This document shows positions 27,482 to 38,100 of a stretch of 64,000 nt of DNA, piece after piece. The position numbers were made by a program, and so were the translations under genes. The DNA is from Corynebacterium sp. ACRPH (GTDB taxonomy: Bacteria > Actinomycetota > Actinomycetes > Mycobacteriales > Mycobacteriaceae), in the NCBI RefSeq assembly GCF_022347285.1, contig NZ_JAKRND010000012.1, positions 19,604 through 83,603 on the forward strand, given 5' to 3'. The notes beneath the pieces were generated by a model. That model was not told the DNA's origin. It ran no database searches and worked only from the letters and a program-made list of their open reading frames with translations. The number at the start of each line of letters is the position of its first letter. Position 1 is the stretch's first letter.

Positions 27482-29029
27482 ATGGGTAGTAAAGGTATTC
27501 TTTCTCGACGCCGATTCGTCAAAGCACTAGGCTTCAGCGCCGGTTCTGCAGCCTTCGTGGTAGGACCGCTTGCGAAGGCCGGTGCGGCACCGGGCACAGG
27601 CGGTTCCGGCCTGGCGGGCAGTGAGTTGGCCGGGAGTTCAGCACTAGGATCTGCCAGCACTCCAAACTTGGCGGGATCGGCGAGCTTTACCCCAAGCAAC
27701 ATCGGCAGCTCAGAGACCGGCTGGGTTATGGGGCACAAGGGCACCGGCCCCAACGGCGCTTTCCTTGCCGGTGACCTGCAGGTAGTCACTGCCACAGAGG
27801 ATTCAGTGACGATTAGCTGGCTGACGTGGGACGCAAAGGTGAGCATCGCCGAGCGCCCCGTGGGTATGCCGACCGAAGGCACGCTGCGCGTATGGCCGGA
27901 AGATAACCCGCAACATACGAAGGTCGTGCGCTCGGAGAAGAACACCTTCTTCCACATCATGACTATCGAAGGCCTACAGCCGGAGACCAAGTATCGCTTC
28001 AGCGCTTCCTCCCATGGCATCGAAGCCAACGCGACTCACAACTACTTCCAGGAAAAGAAGAAAGAGTTCACTACCTTGCCTAAATTGTCCGGCGAGGTAC
28101 TGCAGACCGTGGTCGTGGCGAACGATGTGCACATGGGTGAGGCCCAGGATGGCCTGTGGTTCGATGGCTTTCCACCACCGGCGGTGCCCAATCCGAAATC
28201 CGCACCCTACCCGGAGGTGTGCCTGGATGCGGTCATTAAGACGGCCGAGGATTGTGGCGCTACACACCTGTTTGTCAATGGCGATGTCACGAGTGAAGCC
28301 CGCCCGGCCGAGGTGCGACGTGCCAAGGAAATGCTAGATACCTTCTCCGGCACGTGGCGCGTAACCCGTGGCAACCACGACCGGCCGCACAAAGCCGACG
28401 ACTCCTCCGGTTACGAAACCGCTACCCCTTACGGCAAAGAGCACTTCGATCCCTTTGGTGACGTCTTCGAGCCGCGACAGCAGGCCTGGATGATGGATCT
28501 AGAGCCCGCAGGCGTACGAGTAATCGGCATTGATTCCACGGAGCTAGATAAGTCTGGCGGGCGGATCGAGCCACAGCAGTTTCGTCAGATCGAAGGCTTC
28601 TTGCGCCGCGATCCAAATAAGCCAACCGTGCTTCTGCTGCACCACCCCATGACGCGCGAGGCCGGCTGGTCGAACGCTGCCGGACCTGCTTTTATTCTGC
28701 GTGACCCGGATCTGATCAGGCTGCAGAAGATGATTCAAGCGGCGCCGGGCGTAAAGCTGGTGCTGGCCGGCCACACTCACCGTGCTCACCGAGATAAGCC
28801 GGACGTCGATACCCACGCGGTATTCCTGGAAACCCCCGCGGCGAAGAACTGGCCCACCGGAGCCACCCAACTGCGCTTCTACTCCGACGGCATTGCGGTG
28901 AACTTCCGCCACAACATGGGAGAGGAAGCCCTGGACTGGGCCAGCCGTACCCGCTGGACCAACTTCGGCTTGGCGCCAGAGATCCTGCTGGGGCCGACGG
29001 ACGCACGCAATCTGGTGGTGCGCTATTAG
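27482..29029 (+). CDS. Tat-exported calcineurin-like metallophosphoesterase
   Basis: The 515-residue protein begins with a twin-arginine signal (LSRRRFVKALGF, then a hydrophobic stretch to about AKAGAAPG), so it should be exported folded. A Gly/Ser/Ala-rich linker follows. A fibronectin-III-like domain as in purple acid phosphatases (DSVTISWLTWDAK through YRFSAS) spans about residues 95-190. The phosphoesterase domain has all the metal motifs: NDVHMG, NGDVTSE, TRGNHDRPH, LHHPMTR and LAGHTHRAH. It would hydrolyse phosphate esters at the cell surface. It is a single gene. Confidence 0.9.
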   Translation: MGSKGILSRRRFVKALGFSAGSAAFVVGPLAKAGAAPGTGGSGLAGSELAGSSALGSASTPNLAGSASFTPSNIGSSETGWVMGHKGTGPNGAFLAGDLQVVTATEDSVTISWLTWDAKVSIAERPVGMPTEGTLRVWPEDNPQHTKVVRSEKNTFFHIMTIEGLQPETKYRFSASSHGIEANATHNYFQEKKKEFTTLPKLSGEVLQTVVVANDVHMGEAQDGLWFDGFPPPAVPNPKSAPYPEVCLDAVIKTAEDCGATHLFVNGDVTSEARPAEVRRAKEMLDTFSGTWRVTRGNHDRPHKADDSSGYETATPYGKEHFDPFGDVFEPRQQAWMMDLEPAGVRVIGIDSTELDKSGGRIEPQQFRQIEGFLRRDPNKPTVLLLHHPMTREAGWSNAAGPAFILRDPDLIRLQKMIQAAPGVKLVLAGHTHRAHRDKPDVDTHAVFLETPAAKNWPTGATQLRFYSDGIAVNFRHNMGEEALDWASRTRWTNFGLAPEILLGPTDARNLVVRY

Positions 29030-29091
29030 CGCCCCTCCCCCCTGGTGCCCCCTGTTTTCCCAACGCCCTACCTGCTGGTGCGTTCCAGCAG

Positions 29092-30447
29092 CTACAGAAC
29101 CATCGCCGCGATCCAGCCGGCAATCAGCAGCGGAATATTAAAGTGCAGGAACGTCGGGATCACGGAATCCCGGATGTGGTCGTGCTGGCCATCCGCGTTC
29201 AGACCCGACGTGGGGCCTAGGGTCGAGTCGGATGCCGGGGAACCGGCGTCACCAAGAGCACCCGCAGTACCCACAATCGCCACAGTGGCGAGCGGCGAGA
29301 AGCCCATCGATGCGCACAAAGGCACGTAGATCGTTGCAACGATCGGCAGGGTGGAGAAGCTCGAGCCGATGCCCATGGTGACCACCAGGCCGACCAGCAG
29401 CATCACCAGGGCGGCGGCGGCCTTGTTACCCGCGAACAGGTCGGCGGAGGTGGTGACCAGGCTCTCGACCTCGCCGGTGGCCTGCATGACTGCGGCGAAG
29501 CCTTGGGCGGTGATCATGATGAAGCCGATCAAAGCCATCATGCGCATACCGGCGGTGAAGACATCGTCGGCCTTCCTCCAATCGACCGCGCCAGTCCCCA
29601 TGAAGATCGTCAGCCCCACCAGAGCGCCGATCAGCAGCGAATCGGCCTCCATATCCATAGCCTGCATAACGACCTGCACGGCGAAAGTGGCGATGATCGC
29701 GATGACGGAGACGATGATCTTGTAGCGGGAGACTTGCCCGGCCGGGTCGGTCTCGACCTCCACAATCGGGCGCTCCTCGTACTCGCGCGGCTTGCGGTAG
29801 GTGATGAAGACCGCGATGAGCAGACCCAAGAACATGCCTAGCGCCGGGATGCCCATGGCCTTCATCACGTTGATGCCATCGGTGGTCATTCCTGCGTTGT
29901 CTATGTTGCCCAGCAGGATGTCGTTCAGGAAGATCGAGCCGAAGCCCAGCGGGATCCACATGTATGTGGTGATCAGGCCGAACGTCAGAATACAGGTGAC
30001 CAGACGGCGGTCCAGCTGCAGCTTGTTGAACACGCTCAGCAGCGGCGGGATGATCAGCGGAATGAACGCGATGTGCACGGGGATGAGGTTCTGACTCATC
30101 ACGGCCATCGCGAGGATGCCGGCCAGCATCAACCATTTCGTTACGGCGACGGCGCGGCTCTTTGTTTCTTCGTTAGTGACGCCCAGTTTCCCCAGCAGGG
30201 AGTCCGCCAGAAGCTTGGGCAGTCCCGCGCTGGCGACGGCCATCGCAAAAGCGCCGAGGAGGGCATAGCTAAGCGCGATTTTCGCGCCGCCGGAGAGGCC
30301 TTCCTGGAAGGCCACCATCGTGGCATCAAGGCCAAGGCCGCTGAGGAGACCACCGACGATGGCTCCGATGAAAAGCGCCAGAACCACATGCACCCGAAGC
30401 AGGGCGAGGGCCAGCATGACGACGACGGCGACTAGGACTGCATTCAT
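29092..30447 (-). CDS. YuiF-like Na+/H+ antiporter family transporter
   Basis: This 451-residue membrane protein has about eleven hydrophobic segments. It begins MNAVLVAVVVMLALALLRV and includes SYALLGAFAMAVASAGLPK, MSQNLIPVHIAFIPLIIPPL and the C-terminal GDAGSPASDSTLGPTSGLN loop. This is the COG2056 type (YuiF), within the ion transporter superfamily and annotated either as Na+/H+ antiporter or as histidine transporter. The choice cannot be made here. It is the last core gene before island 2. A GGGCGTCANTA motif is inside it at 30174. Confidence 0.85.
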   Translation of the reverse strand: MNAVLVAVVVMLALALLRVHVVLALFIGAIVGGLLSGLGLDATMVAFQEGLSGGAKIALSYALLGAFAMAVASAGLPKLLADSLLGKLGVTNEETKSRAVAVTKWLMLAGILAMAVMSQNLIPVHIAFIPLIIPPLLSVFNKLQLDRRLVTCILTFGLITTYMWIPLGFGSIFLNDILLGNIDNAGMTTDGINVMKAMGIPALGMFLGLLIAVFITYRKPREYEERPIVEVETDPAGQVSRYKIIVSVIAIIATFAVQVVMQAMDMEADSLLIGALVGLTIFMGTGAVDWRKADDVFTAGMRMMALIGFIMITAQGFAAVMQATGEVESLVTTSADLFAGNKAAAALVMLLVGLVVTMGIGSSFSTLPIVATIYVPLCASMGFSPLATVAIVGTAGALGDAGSPASDSTLGPTSGLNADGQHDHIRDSVIPTFLHFNIPLLIAGWIAAMVL

Positions 30448-30470
30448 GCACCTAAGAATAATGTGAGGGG

Positions 30471-31200
30471 TCAGACAATAGGAAATTCCAACGGTGACTG
30501 TTTCTCGTACCGCCGTGTCTGGCTAGCCAAACGAGCCGCAATGTTGGTTCCGCTGAGCTTGCGCGCCTGCAAAAGGAACTCGCGGCCTTCCCGGCTGCGG
30601 GTATACACCGCACGCATCGGCAAACCCACGCGCTGGAGTTGGCTCAAGCACTCTTCCACGTTCTCCCGGCGCGTGCCGAGCACGTCGGGCACCGTCTGGG
30701 CGCAGAAGATTCCACGGATGCGAACTTGATGCGCAGGCGCGATGAGGTAGCGCGCGTTGCGGACCTCCCCAGACAGCTGAGTCATGGCGTCCGCAAAAAG
30801 CTTCCTTTCGGCGAAGGTTCCGCCGGACAGGCGCACATTCGCTCCAATGTTTAGCGCCTGTGCCCCGCTCTGTACCATCTGGTCGAGCCATGCTCCGCGC
30901 CCGCCAACCTGGCCCGGTTCACACGTTGCGATATGCCAGCTATTCGCGGTCTTATCCGGGACGGCGAGATCCACCCGGATCACCCGGCCACGCATCTGGT
31001 TGGTCCGCATAAACGCACGCACGAAGCTGGCGATGATGAGCGTGTTGGCGCACGGTGAATCCCACCTCCCTCCAGCAAGGCGGCGGTGCCCACCAGGATC
31101 GTGAACAGTTCCTCCTGAAGAGCGCGGGTAATGGCGGGTACGGATACCCGCGTGCCGCCGGAAAAGCGCACTTCCACATAAGACTTTTGCATGAGAGTAG
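30471..31200 (-). pseudogene. Decayed C-terminal part of a DEAD/DEAH-type helicase
   Basis: One minus-strand frame reads VPAITRALQEELFTILVGTAALLEGG (residues spaced as in helicase motif V). A different frame continues with WDSPCANTLIIASFVRAFMR, then TNQMRGRVIRVDLAVPDKTA, which is helicase motif VI (QxxGRxxR). The rest, to the stop at 30471, fits the C-terminal domain of the same protein. One frameshift at about 31070 and loss of the whole N-terminal half make it non-functional. It marks the left edge of island 2. Confidence 0.7.
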
Positions 31201-31383
31201 TGCGCTACGGGGAACCGTCTTGCTGGCGGAGAGCGAAGCCTGGAAACCGACGGTCGAGAACGTGATCCGAGTCGTAATCGTCCTGCGCGGAGCGCTTTCA
31301 TGTTCGATCAATTCGCAGAGAATTGTCGGCCCGCATCCTATGCTCGAATATGTCGAGTTAGACAATGAGCTGAAAGGAACACC
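31201..31383 (+). promoter_or_regulatory. Promoter region of the three-nuclease operon
   Basis: No gene is supported here. TTGTCG (about 31322) and TATGCT (about 31338) are a possible promoter, though the spacer is short. GAAAGGA lies 5-6 bases before the ATG at 31384 and is the ribosome-binding site of the first gene. Confidence 0.3.
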
Positions 31384-33204
31384 ATGGGCTTCCAAACCCC
31401 CATGTACACGCTGGAGAAATACCTCGAACGCACGACGACTGGCGTGATTCAACTGCCGGATTTCCAGCGCGGCTACAAGTGGGATGAGGAGCGTGTTCGT
31501 CAGCTTTTAGTCACGGTGTTGCGCGGCCACCCGATGGGCGTGGTCATGCTCCTGGAAACGGGCAACGACCAAGTTCGCTTCAAGCCGCGTCCGGTTGAGG
31601 GCACAAAGGTGGCGGACAAAGAGCCGAGCTTTTTGCTTCTCGACGGCCAGCAGCGCCTTACGTCCCTGACCCAGGCATTGACTGGTGGGGGCATCGTGCA
31701 TACGAAGGACTCTCGCGGCAAATTGCTCGACCGCAAGTTCTTCATCAACATCGAGGCCGCGTTGGCAGATCCGGACCGGGTGGAGGAGGCGGTTATTTCG
31801 GTCCCGGCCGACGGGAAACTGAAAGCGAACTTCAACCGTGATGTGGTGTTGGACCTCAGCACCACGGAAGCACAGTATGAGAATGGGTATTTCCCCATCG
31901 CCCTGCTGTACAACCCAAATGAATCGTTCCAATGGATGATGGGATACCCAGATAGCTCGGTGTCCATGCAGTTCCACAAGACATACGTGCAGCCTGCGTC
32001 TCAGTATCAGCTTCCCGCGATTGAATTGGATAAGGAAACCGACAAGGCGGCAGTGGCCACCGTCTTCGAGAAAGTCAACATCGGCGGTCTTCCCCTGAAC
32101 GTCTTCGAGCTTCTCACTGCAGTATTTGCGGGCGACGGTTCTTACTACGCGGAAACGGGACACGACTTCCGGCTCAACGATGATTGGCTGGAGACCAAAA
32201 AGCTCTGGGAGGACTACCCGGTTCTCAACGCGGTGGAAAACACGGACCTCCTCCAAGCGGTCACAATGCTTGCCAGCCTGAAGAAACAGCAGTCGACTGC
32301 CGGAGAGGGGCGCAAGGTTGCCGTGACCGCGAAACGTGAAGACGTGCTTCGCCTAACTCTCGACGATTATCTTGAGTGGCGCGATCCGCTGCGTGCCGCA
32401 TTCATCTGGGCCTCGCAGTTCCTCGCAGATCTACATGTGTTCACTGCCCGTGACATCCCGTATCAGAAGCAGCTGGTGCCGTTAGCAGCGATCAAGGTGG
32501 TTCTTGGAATGGACGCAGACCTGCATTCGGTCAAGGCACGACTTGCTCGCTGGTACTGGTCGGGTGTGTTCGGTGAGCTCTATGGAAGCGCGATTGAGAC
32601 ACGGTTTGCCCGTGACCTCGAGCAGGTGCCGGCGTGGTGCAAGGATGAATCCGCGCCTTTGCCACGCACTGTCGCGGACGCCAATTTTGTCGAGTCCCGC
32701 CTACACTCCATGCGGACCAGAAACTCCGCCGCGTACAAGGGCGTAATGGCGTTGCTCATGGCCAATAACTCGAAGGACTGGATGGAAGATAAGACCTTCG
32801 GCGCGGTGCAGTACAAAGACATGAATGTCGATATCCACCACATTTTCCCGCAAGCGTGGTGCAACAAGAACGGTATCGACGACGAGCACCGTGAGTCCAT
32901 CGTGAACAAGACCATGCTTAGTGCACGAACCAACCGAGTGATTGGAGGTGTGGCACCTTCGAAATACGTTGACAAGATCGAGCGCACCGCTCAGATCTCG
33001 CCAGAAGACCTCGACGCGCTGGTGCGTCCGCACCTCGTAGACCCGGAAGCTTTGCGGACCGACAACTTCGACGGGTTCTTCACCGCACGCCGTGAGTCTC
33101 TGTGCCAGTTGGTCGAGGGGGCCATTGAGAAGCCGGTGCAGCGCGACGTGTCTGCAGGTCAGGGCGAAGAAGACTCCTCCCACTTCGACCAGGAGGAGAT
33201 GTAA
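31384..33204 (+). CDS. GmrSD-like protein (DUF262 plus DUF1524)
   Basis: The 606-residue protein joins the two domains of type IV restriction enzyme GmrSD. The N-terminal DUF262 (ParB/sulfiredoxin-like NTPase) has VIQLPDFQRGYKW at about residues 21-33 and LLLDGQQRLTSL near 85-96. The C-terminal DUF1524 has the His-Me finger nuclease motif VDIHHIFPQAW near 482-492 and the downstream ARTNRVIGG. GmrSD enzymes cut phage DNA carrying glucosylated or otherwise modified cytosine; BrxU is a relative. Target here unknown. It is first in an operon with two more nuclease-type genes; the next ATG follows its stop directly, and AGGAGG for that gene lies in its last codons. Confidence 0.9.
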   Translation: MGFQTPMYTLEKYLERTTTGVIQLPDFQRGYKWDEERVRQLLVTVLRGHPMGVVMLLETGNDQVRFKPRPVEGTKVADKEPSFLLLDGQQRLTSLTQALTGGGIVHTKDSRGKLLDRKFFINIEAALADPDRVEEAVISVPADGKLKANFNRDVVLDLSTTEAQYENGYFPIALLYNPNESFQWMMGYPDSSVSMQFHKTYVQPASQYQLPAIELDKETDKAAVATVFEKVNIGGLPLNVFELLTAVFAGDGSYYAETGHDFRLNDDWLETKKLWEDYPVLNAVENTDLLQAVTMLASLKKQQSTAGEGRKVAVTAKREDVLRLTLDDYLEWRDPLRAAFIWASQFLADLHVFTARDIPYQKQLVPLAAIKVVLGMDADLHSVKARLARWYWSGVFGELYGSAIETRFARDLEQVPAWCKDESAPLPRTVADANFVESRLHSMRTRNSAAYKGVMALLMANNSKDWMEDKTFGAVQYKDMNVDIHHIFPQAWCNKNGIDDEHRESIVNKTMLSARTNRVIGGVAPSKYVDKIERTAQISPEDLDALVRPHLVDPEALRTDNFDGFFTARRESLCQLVEGAIEKPVQRDVSAGQGEEDSSHFDQEEM

Positions 33205-34128
33205 ATGGCTGGAGTAGAACTTCCTACGTTCGACGACTACTTCATTCCTGTCCTACGAGTGCTGGCCGACGGTGAGGTGCGGAAGCGCCGCGACATTGTC
33301 GAAGAAGCATCAAACCTGCTCGGGCTTTCGGAGGAGCAGCGTAGGCGAGCAATTCCCTCTGGTAAGCCGGTGTATCTCAACCGAGGGAATTGGGCGATTA
33401 CTCACTTGAACAAAGCTGGCGCGATCGAATCGCCGAAGCGGGCTCACTGGGTAATCACCGAAGCTGGGAGCGCTTTGCTGAAACGCCATCCGGGCGGTAT
33501 CGATTTCAGTGACTTTAGGCGTGAGATGAGCGGCGGGCGGTACCAAGCGTTTCTCGCTCCGGCCACCGGTGCCGTTTCACCTGAGGAACCTTTGCCTGAG
33601 GAACTGGCCACCCTGACTCCGTTTGAGCTGGTGGAAACAGGTCAACAGCGACACGAGGAAATGGTTCGCGAGGAGCTTTTGACGCGGCTCCACCAGAACG
33701 ACCCGGCGTTCTTCGAAGATGCTGTTCTCGAGCTGCTCATAGCCATGGGGTATGGCGGTTCTTTGGGCAAAGCGACCCGCACTCAACTCTCCAACGATGG
33801 CGGTATCGACGGGGTTATCGACCAAGACGCGCTCGGACTCTCAAGGATTTACGTACAGGCCAAGAGATACGCCTCTGGCCATTCGGTCGGTCGCCCTGAG
33901 ATACAAGCATTCGTCGGTGCATTGCACGGTGCTCAGGCGAACCAGGGCGTTTTTCTGACGACATCCTCGTACACGCCGAATGCGATATCGTATGCAGATT
34001 CTGTGCCGATTCGAATCGTGCTTATCGACGGCCCGCTCCTGACCCAGCTCATGATTAAGCACGGTGTCGGTGTGCAGGTCAAGCGCACAGTCCAGATGGT
34101 CGAGATCGATGAGGACTTCTTTGAGTAA
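33205..34128 (+). CDS. Mrr-like type IV restriction endonuclease
   Basis: This 307-residue protein has an N-terminal winged-helix Mrr_N domain (about residues 5-100: LPTFDDYFIPVLRVLADGEV and the GNWAITHLNKAGAIE part). A C-terminal PD-(D/E)XK nuclease domain starts near 165. The catalytic residues expected are E171 (FFEDAV), D202 (GGIDGV) and the QAK at 218-220. Mrr cuts methylated foreign DNA. The ATG immediately follows the stop of the GmrSD-like gene, and the stop overlaps the next start by one base, so the three are translationally coupled. Confidence 0.92.
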   Translation: MAGVELPTFDDYFIPVLRVLADGEVRKRRDIVEEASNLLGLSEEQRRRAIPSGKPVYLNRGNWAITHLNKAGAIESPKRAHWVITEAGSALLKRHPGGIDFSDFRREMSGGRYQAFLAPATGAVSPEEPLPEELATLTPFELVETGQQRHEEMVREELLTRLHQNDPAFFEDAVLELLIAMGYGGSLGKATRTQLSNDGGIDGVIDQDALGLSRIYVQAKRYASGHSVGRPEIQAFVGALHGAQANQGVFLTTSSYTPNAISYADSVPIRIVLIDGPLLTQLMIKHGVGVQVKRTVQMVEIDEDFFE

Positions 34129-35105
34129 TGACCGGTATGCAGCTTCCTGAGGGAAGAACTATCGACGTGCGCGATCTTTCCTCGCTCGCGCCCGCGTTTA
34201 AAAAGGGCGACTCGAAGTGTGGGGTCTACCGCCTCCACTTCGAAAACGGAGAGGCGTACCCGGGCAAGTCCAAGAATGTAGTGAGCCGGTTCGCCAGCCA
34301 CCGGCGGCGATGGCCAGACATCGTTGCTGTCGATTTCTTCCCGATGCCGGAAGACCAAATCACGGCCGCGGAGCAATTTTTGATCACCGAGACTGAAGCG
34401 CAATACTCGGTGCGAAACATCATGCTCACCAACCGGCCACGGGGGAATGGCACTGCTGAGATCGTGACCCTGAAGGGCTCGACCGTGTCGCTGCCGTGGG
34501 ATCGAGAACGTGCGAAAGGTGCCACTCAGTCGTATGCGGACGAGTTCGACGCGAAGCTCGCTCAGCTTCTTCGGCACCCCGTATTCCTCGAGATTCGTGC
34601 CCTGCTTGGGTGGTACATTGCCAACACCATGCCAGACCCGGCAGCGACCGCAGGCCAACTATGGGCGGTGACGTGCATGCCGTCGACAAACCGCACTCCG
34701 ACTGAGCACCGCCTGGTCACGCTGTCCTGTGGAAACCTGGAGACTCTGTTCATTGTGGCGAGCAAATCGGTGGATTACGCCAACGACCCGAACGCGTTCG
34801 TCGCCGTAAACGTGAACACGGCGCTCTTGGACAGCCACACGCGATTCCAAGATCCATCCGGTCGTTGGTCCATTTTCAGCCGCGGGTACAGAGGCGAGAA
34901 GGTGTCGAGTCTCGAACTCGACCTGGGTACTCTGCTCGCCGTCATCGACGGGTATATCGAATTGCCGCATTTCGATGAACTAGTGACAGAGGCGTATGCC
35001 CTGAATACTCGCCTCATGCGCCGCGGTTCCACGATGTACTCGCGCTTCCACAACGAGAAGCTCGCGGACCTGCTCCTCGCGGAGGCCGTGACCTGGGAGG
35101 AGTAG
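34128..35105 (+). CDS. GIY-YIG-like nuclease domain protein
   Basis: Of 325 residues, the first about 90 look like a GIY-YIG nuclease: GVY at 32-34, YPG at 44-46, R54, H58 and the metal-binding candidate E82 in AAEQFLI. The YIG is changed to YPG, which some family members tolerate. The rest (about 120-325) is an unrecognised domain that could read DNA modification or bind a partner. The start overlaps the Mrr-like stop (TAATG). The 3' end overlaps the convergent type ISP gene by 92 bases. A GIY-YIG protein coupled to GmrSD-like and Mrr-like genes is an unusual arrangement. Confidence 0.75.
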   Translation: MTGMQLPEGRTIDVRDLSSLAPAFKKGDSKCGVYRLHFENGEAYPGKSKNVVSRFASHRRRWPDIVAVDFFPMPEDQITAAEQFLITETEAQYSVRNIMLTNRPRGNGTAEIVTLKGSTVSLPWDRERAKGATQSYADEFDAKLAQLLRHPVFLEIRALLGWYIANTMPDPAATAGQLWAVTCMPSTNRTPTEHRLVTLSCGNLETLFIVASKSVDYANDPNAFVAVNVNTALLDSHTRFQDPSGRWSIFSRGYRGEKVSSLELDLGTLLAVIDGYIELPHFDELVTEAYALNTRLMRRGSTMYSRFHNEKLADLLLAEAVTWEE

Positions 35106-38100
35106 AGCCTAGCCCCTCCAGCCCGCGAACGATCCGCACCGTCTCTACTGCGACCCGAGTCACCTTGCCAACTAGGTGCACGATGTAGCGTGGGTTGCCA
35201 ACTTCATCGGCCCAGTCGTTCGGGTCGTTGACAATTCCGGAAGCCTTGTCCTTCTTCACCTGGTACCGGTCAATCAACCACGCCAACGCAGAACGCGACC
35301 CCAGCATGTACTCATCAGCCTCAGCCGGGATACCACTAATGGTCACGCGCTTGTTGTAGATCAGCTTGGTGACGTCGTTGACGTTCTTGCCGGTCTCCGG
35401 GTCCTTCTTGCGCGCCCACTTCATCTTCACTACACGCCAGGTATCCGGGTCGGACTCGTCGCCCTTGACCGCGATGTCCAGCAAGTACGGCTCCACATCC
35501 TCGTACCCAACGTGCAGATCCATCAGTTCCTTGCCAGCGAGCGCAAACTTGTCGAACTCCGCACGCGTTCCCGGCGTCTCGATGTGTGGCAGCAACTTCT
35601 TCAAATCTGCCGCGTAGGCCTCCCGATAGTTCGGGTCGTGCAGCTTGCCGTAGACAAAGTGGAAGATATCGTCACCGGTCACATCCGCCCCCAGTGCGTC
35701 GCGGTAGAGCGCCTTGATCTCGTCGGTGATGTTGTCTTTGCGCACATACCCCGCAACGACCTCGCCGATCTGCCCGTAGATCGAGGACTCGCCTTCGCTT
35801 ATCGACACCCCCTCGCCGAACAACCCACCATCCGACGCCTCAACCGGCGCCCAGGTGAAACGGGGGAAGAACTGGCCAGTATCCAAGGCATGCAGATTCG
35901 GAACAAATTCAGTAGCGATCAAAGCAAAAGGATAATGAGAGGCTGGACTCGTAAGTACGAACCCAATGTTGCGGTGCTGCTGCGTAGGGAACATCGACGG
36001 CAACTGGTACACCATGTCGTTGAGCTCTTTCGCAAAGTAACTGCGCTGTTTAAAAAACGGGCGGTACAACGAGGTGTACACACGGTCCGTATCAACCGTG
36101 ATCTCAGTTCCGCGGGCTAACTCCTGCTTCAAGCTGCGGTTCCATGAACCTTGCGTGCTATCGACCAATTCAGGGTGTTGAGCGAACAGGGAGTCGACAC
36201 CCCGCTTGCCTTCCTCAAACCCTTCGCTTCGCAATAGCTCTTGCGCTTGGCGGTAGTTCGCGACGTGCGTTCCGATGTTTTCTACGAGTTGGCCGGTTGC
36301 AGAAGAATACAACCAAGCATCACGGCCAGTTTTTAACCCTGCGGTATAGGTGCCAAAGAACATCGTTGGGGTGTCCTTCTTCTCACCGATAACAGGCCAT
36401 GTTGCAAAATCATCGCTGCGCTGGTTCAACCAATCCCCATGCTGATTCGGCACGATTGATTGCCAATCAACATTCTCAATCGTCGACGTATCCACAATTG
36501 CAAGCTTTTCTGACGTTGATAGATAATCCCCAATGTCGCGGTAATGCAGATCGAATCCCGAATTATTCGGATCCTTGACTCCGATTGTGATCGCAATGGT
36601 TGTACGCCCGCCGTCATCGAAAACGTTGCCTGCTTCCTTTCGGCGCTGTTCACCAGCTGTGCGTGCGTTGCCCCGCAGGTTGAACACATACATGTCCGTA
36701 AAGTCCTCCGCCATTGAGAGGCGCGCACCATCTCCGGTGTTACCGTCGATCCACCCTCCGTTCGAAACGAAGGCAACAACGCCTTGATCACCAATCCGGT
36801 CGGTCGCCCAGCGGAACGCGCGAAGATACGAGTCGTACAGGGAGTTCTTATTCGTCGCCGTTGACTTCGCCGCATACGTCTCCGCAATACGTGCATCTAG
36901 CGTCGGGTACTTCAGGTTCGAGTTGTTATCGTTCGCGCTCGTCTGGCCTACCGAGTACGGCGGGTTGCCCACGATCACATTGATCGGGGCCTCTTTCTGC
37001 CGAACGATGCGTTCGTTGTTGTTCTTAAACACCGTCAGATCCAGGATGTCGCCTTCCTCGTGGATCTGGAAGGTATCTGCTAGCGCGATGCCGGCGAACG
37101 GGATGTACTCCGGTTCAGGCAGTCCTTCGCGCTGTGCGGCCTCGGCCTGCAACGCGTTAAACGTCGTCTCGATATTCACCGCCGCCACGTAGTAGGCAAG
37201 CAGCATGATCTCGGTGGCGTGCAACTCGTTGGCGTACTTGCGCGCCAGATCCTTCGGATCGATCAACCCGGACTGCAACAGGCGAACCATAAACGTGCCG
37301 GTGCCCGTAAACGGATCCAGGATGTGCACGCTCTCGTCGCTCAAACCCCGACCGAAGTGCTTCTTCGACACATCATCGGCAGCGCGCAGAATGAAGTCCA
37401 CGATCTCCACCGGGGTGTAGACAATGCCCAGCTTGTCAGCGTCGCGCTTGAACGCCTTTTGGAAGAAGCGCTCGTAAAGCTCCTTAATCACCTGCTGCTT
37501 CCCGGAAGCGCTCGTAACCTCAGAAGCGCGCACCCGTACCGAGGCGTAGAACTTCTCTAATGAATCAGTCTCGGCATCCAGGTTGCTGTCGTCGAGCGCG
37601 TCAACCATGCGCTGCATCACCTGAGATACCGGGTTATGGGCTGCGAAATCGTGCTCGCTAAATAGCGCGTCAAACACCGGGGCGGTAATCAGGTGCTGAG
37701 AAAGCATGCTGATCGCCTCGTTCTCAGAGATCGAGTCGTTAAGATTACCGCGCAGGCCCTCGACGAAGCGGTCGAACTCGCGCTGCAGCTTGGGGCTAGC
37801 GTTTTCTAGCAGTTTGTGGATGCGGGTGATCTGGTTTTCCGCGATCACTGCAACATCGTCGGCCCAATCCTCCCAGTAGGTGCGGGTGCCAACCTTGTCC
37901 ACGAGCTTGGTGTAGATCGCTTCTTGCCACTTCTCCAGGGAGAACAGGGCGACCTGCTCGGAGGTCAGCGTGGAGGATTCGTAGCCCGGGTTCGCATCGT
38001 TTTGGTCGAGCTCCGCCTTGGCTTGCTTCCGTAGTTCTTCTTCGTTCTTGGTGGTGACGTGGTTGACGTCGATGGGGAGCTCGACTTGCTCATTCAAGCC

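Noticed and set aside
30952..31452. A 166-codon minus-strand frame overlapping the helicase remnant
   Set aside because: The helicase-like residues lie in other frames; this one has no conserved motif.
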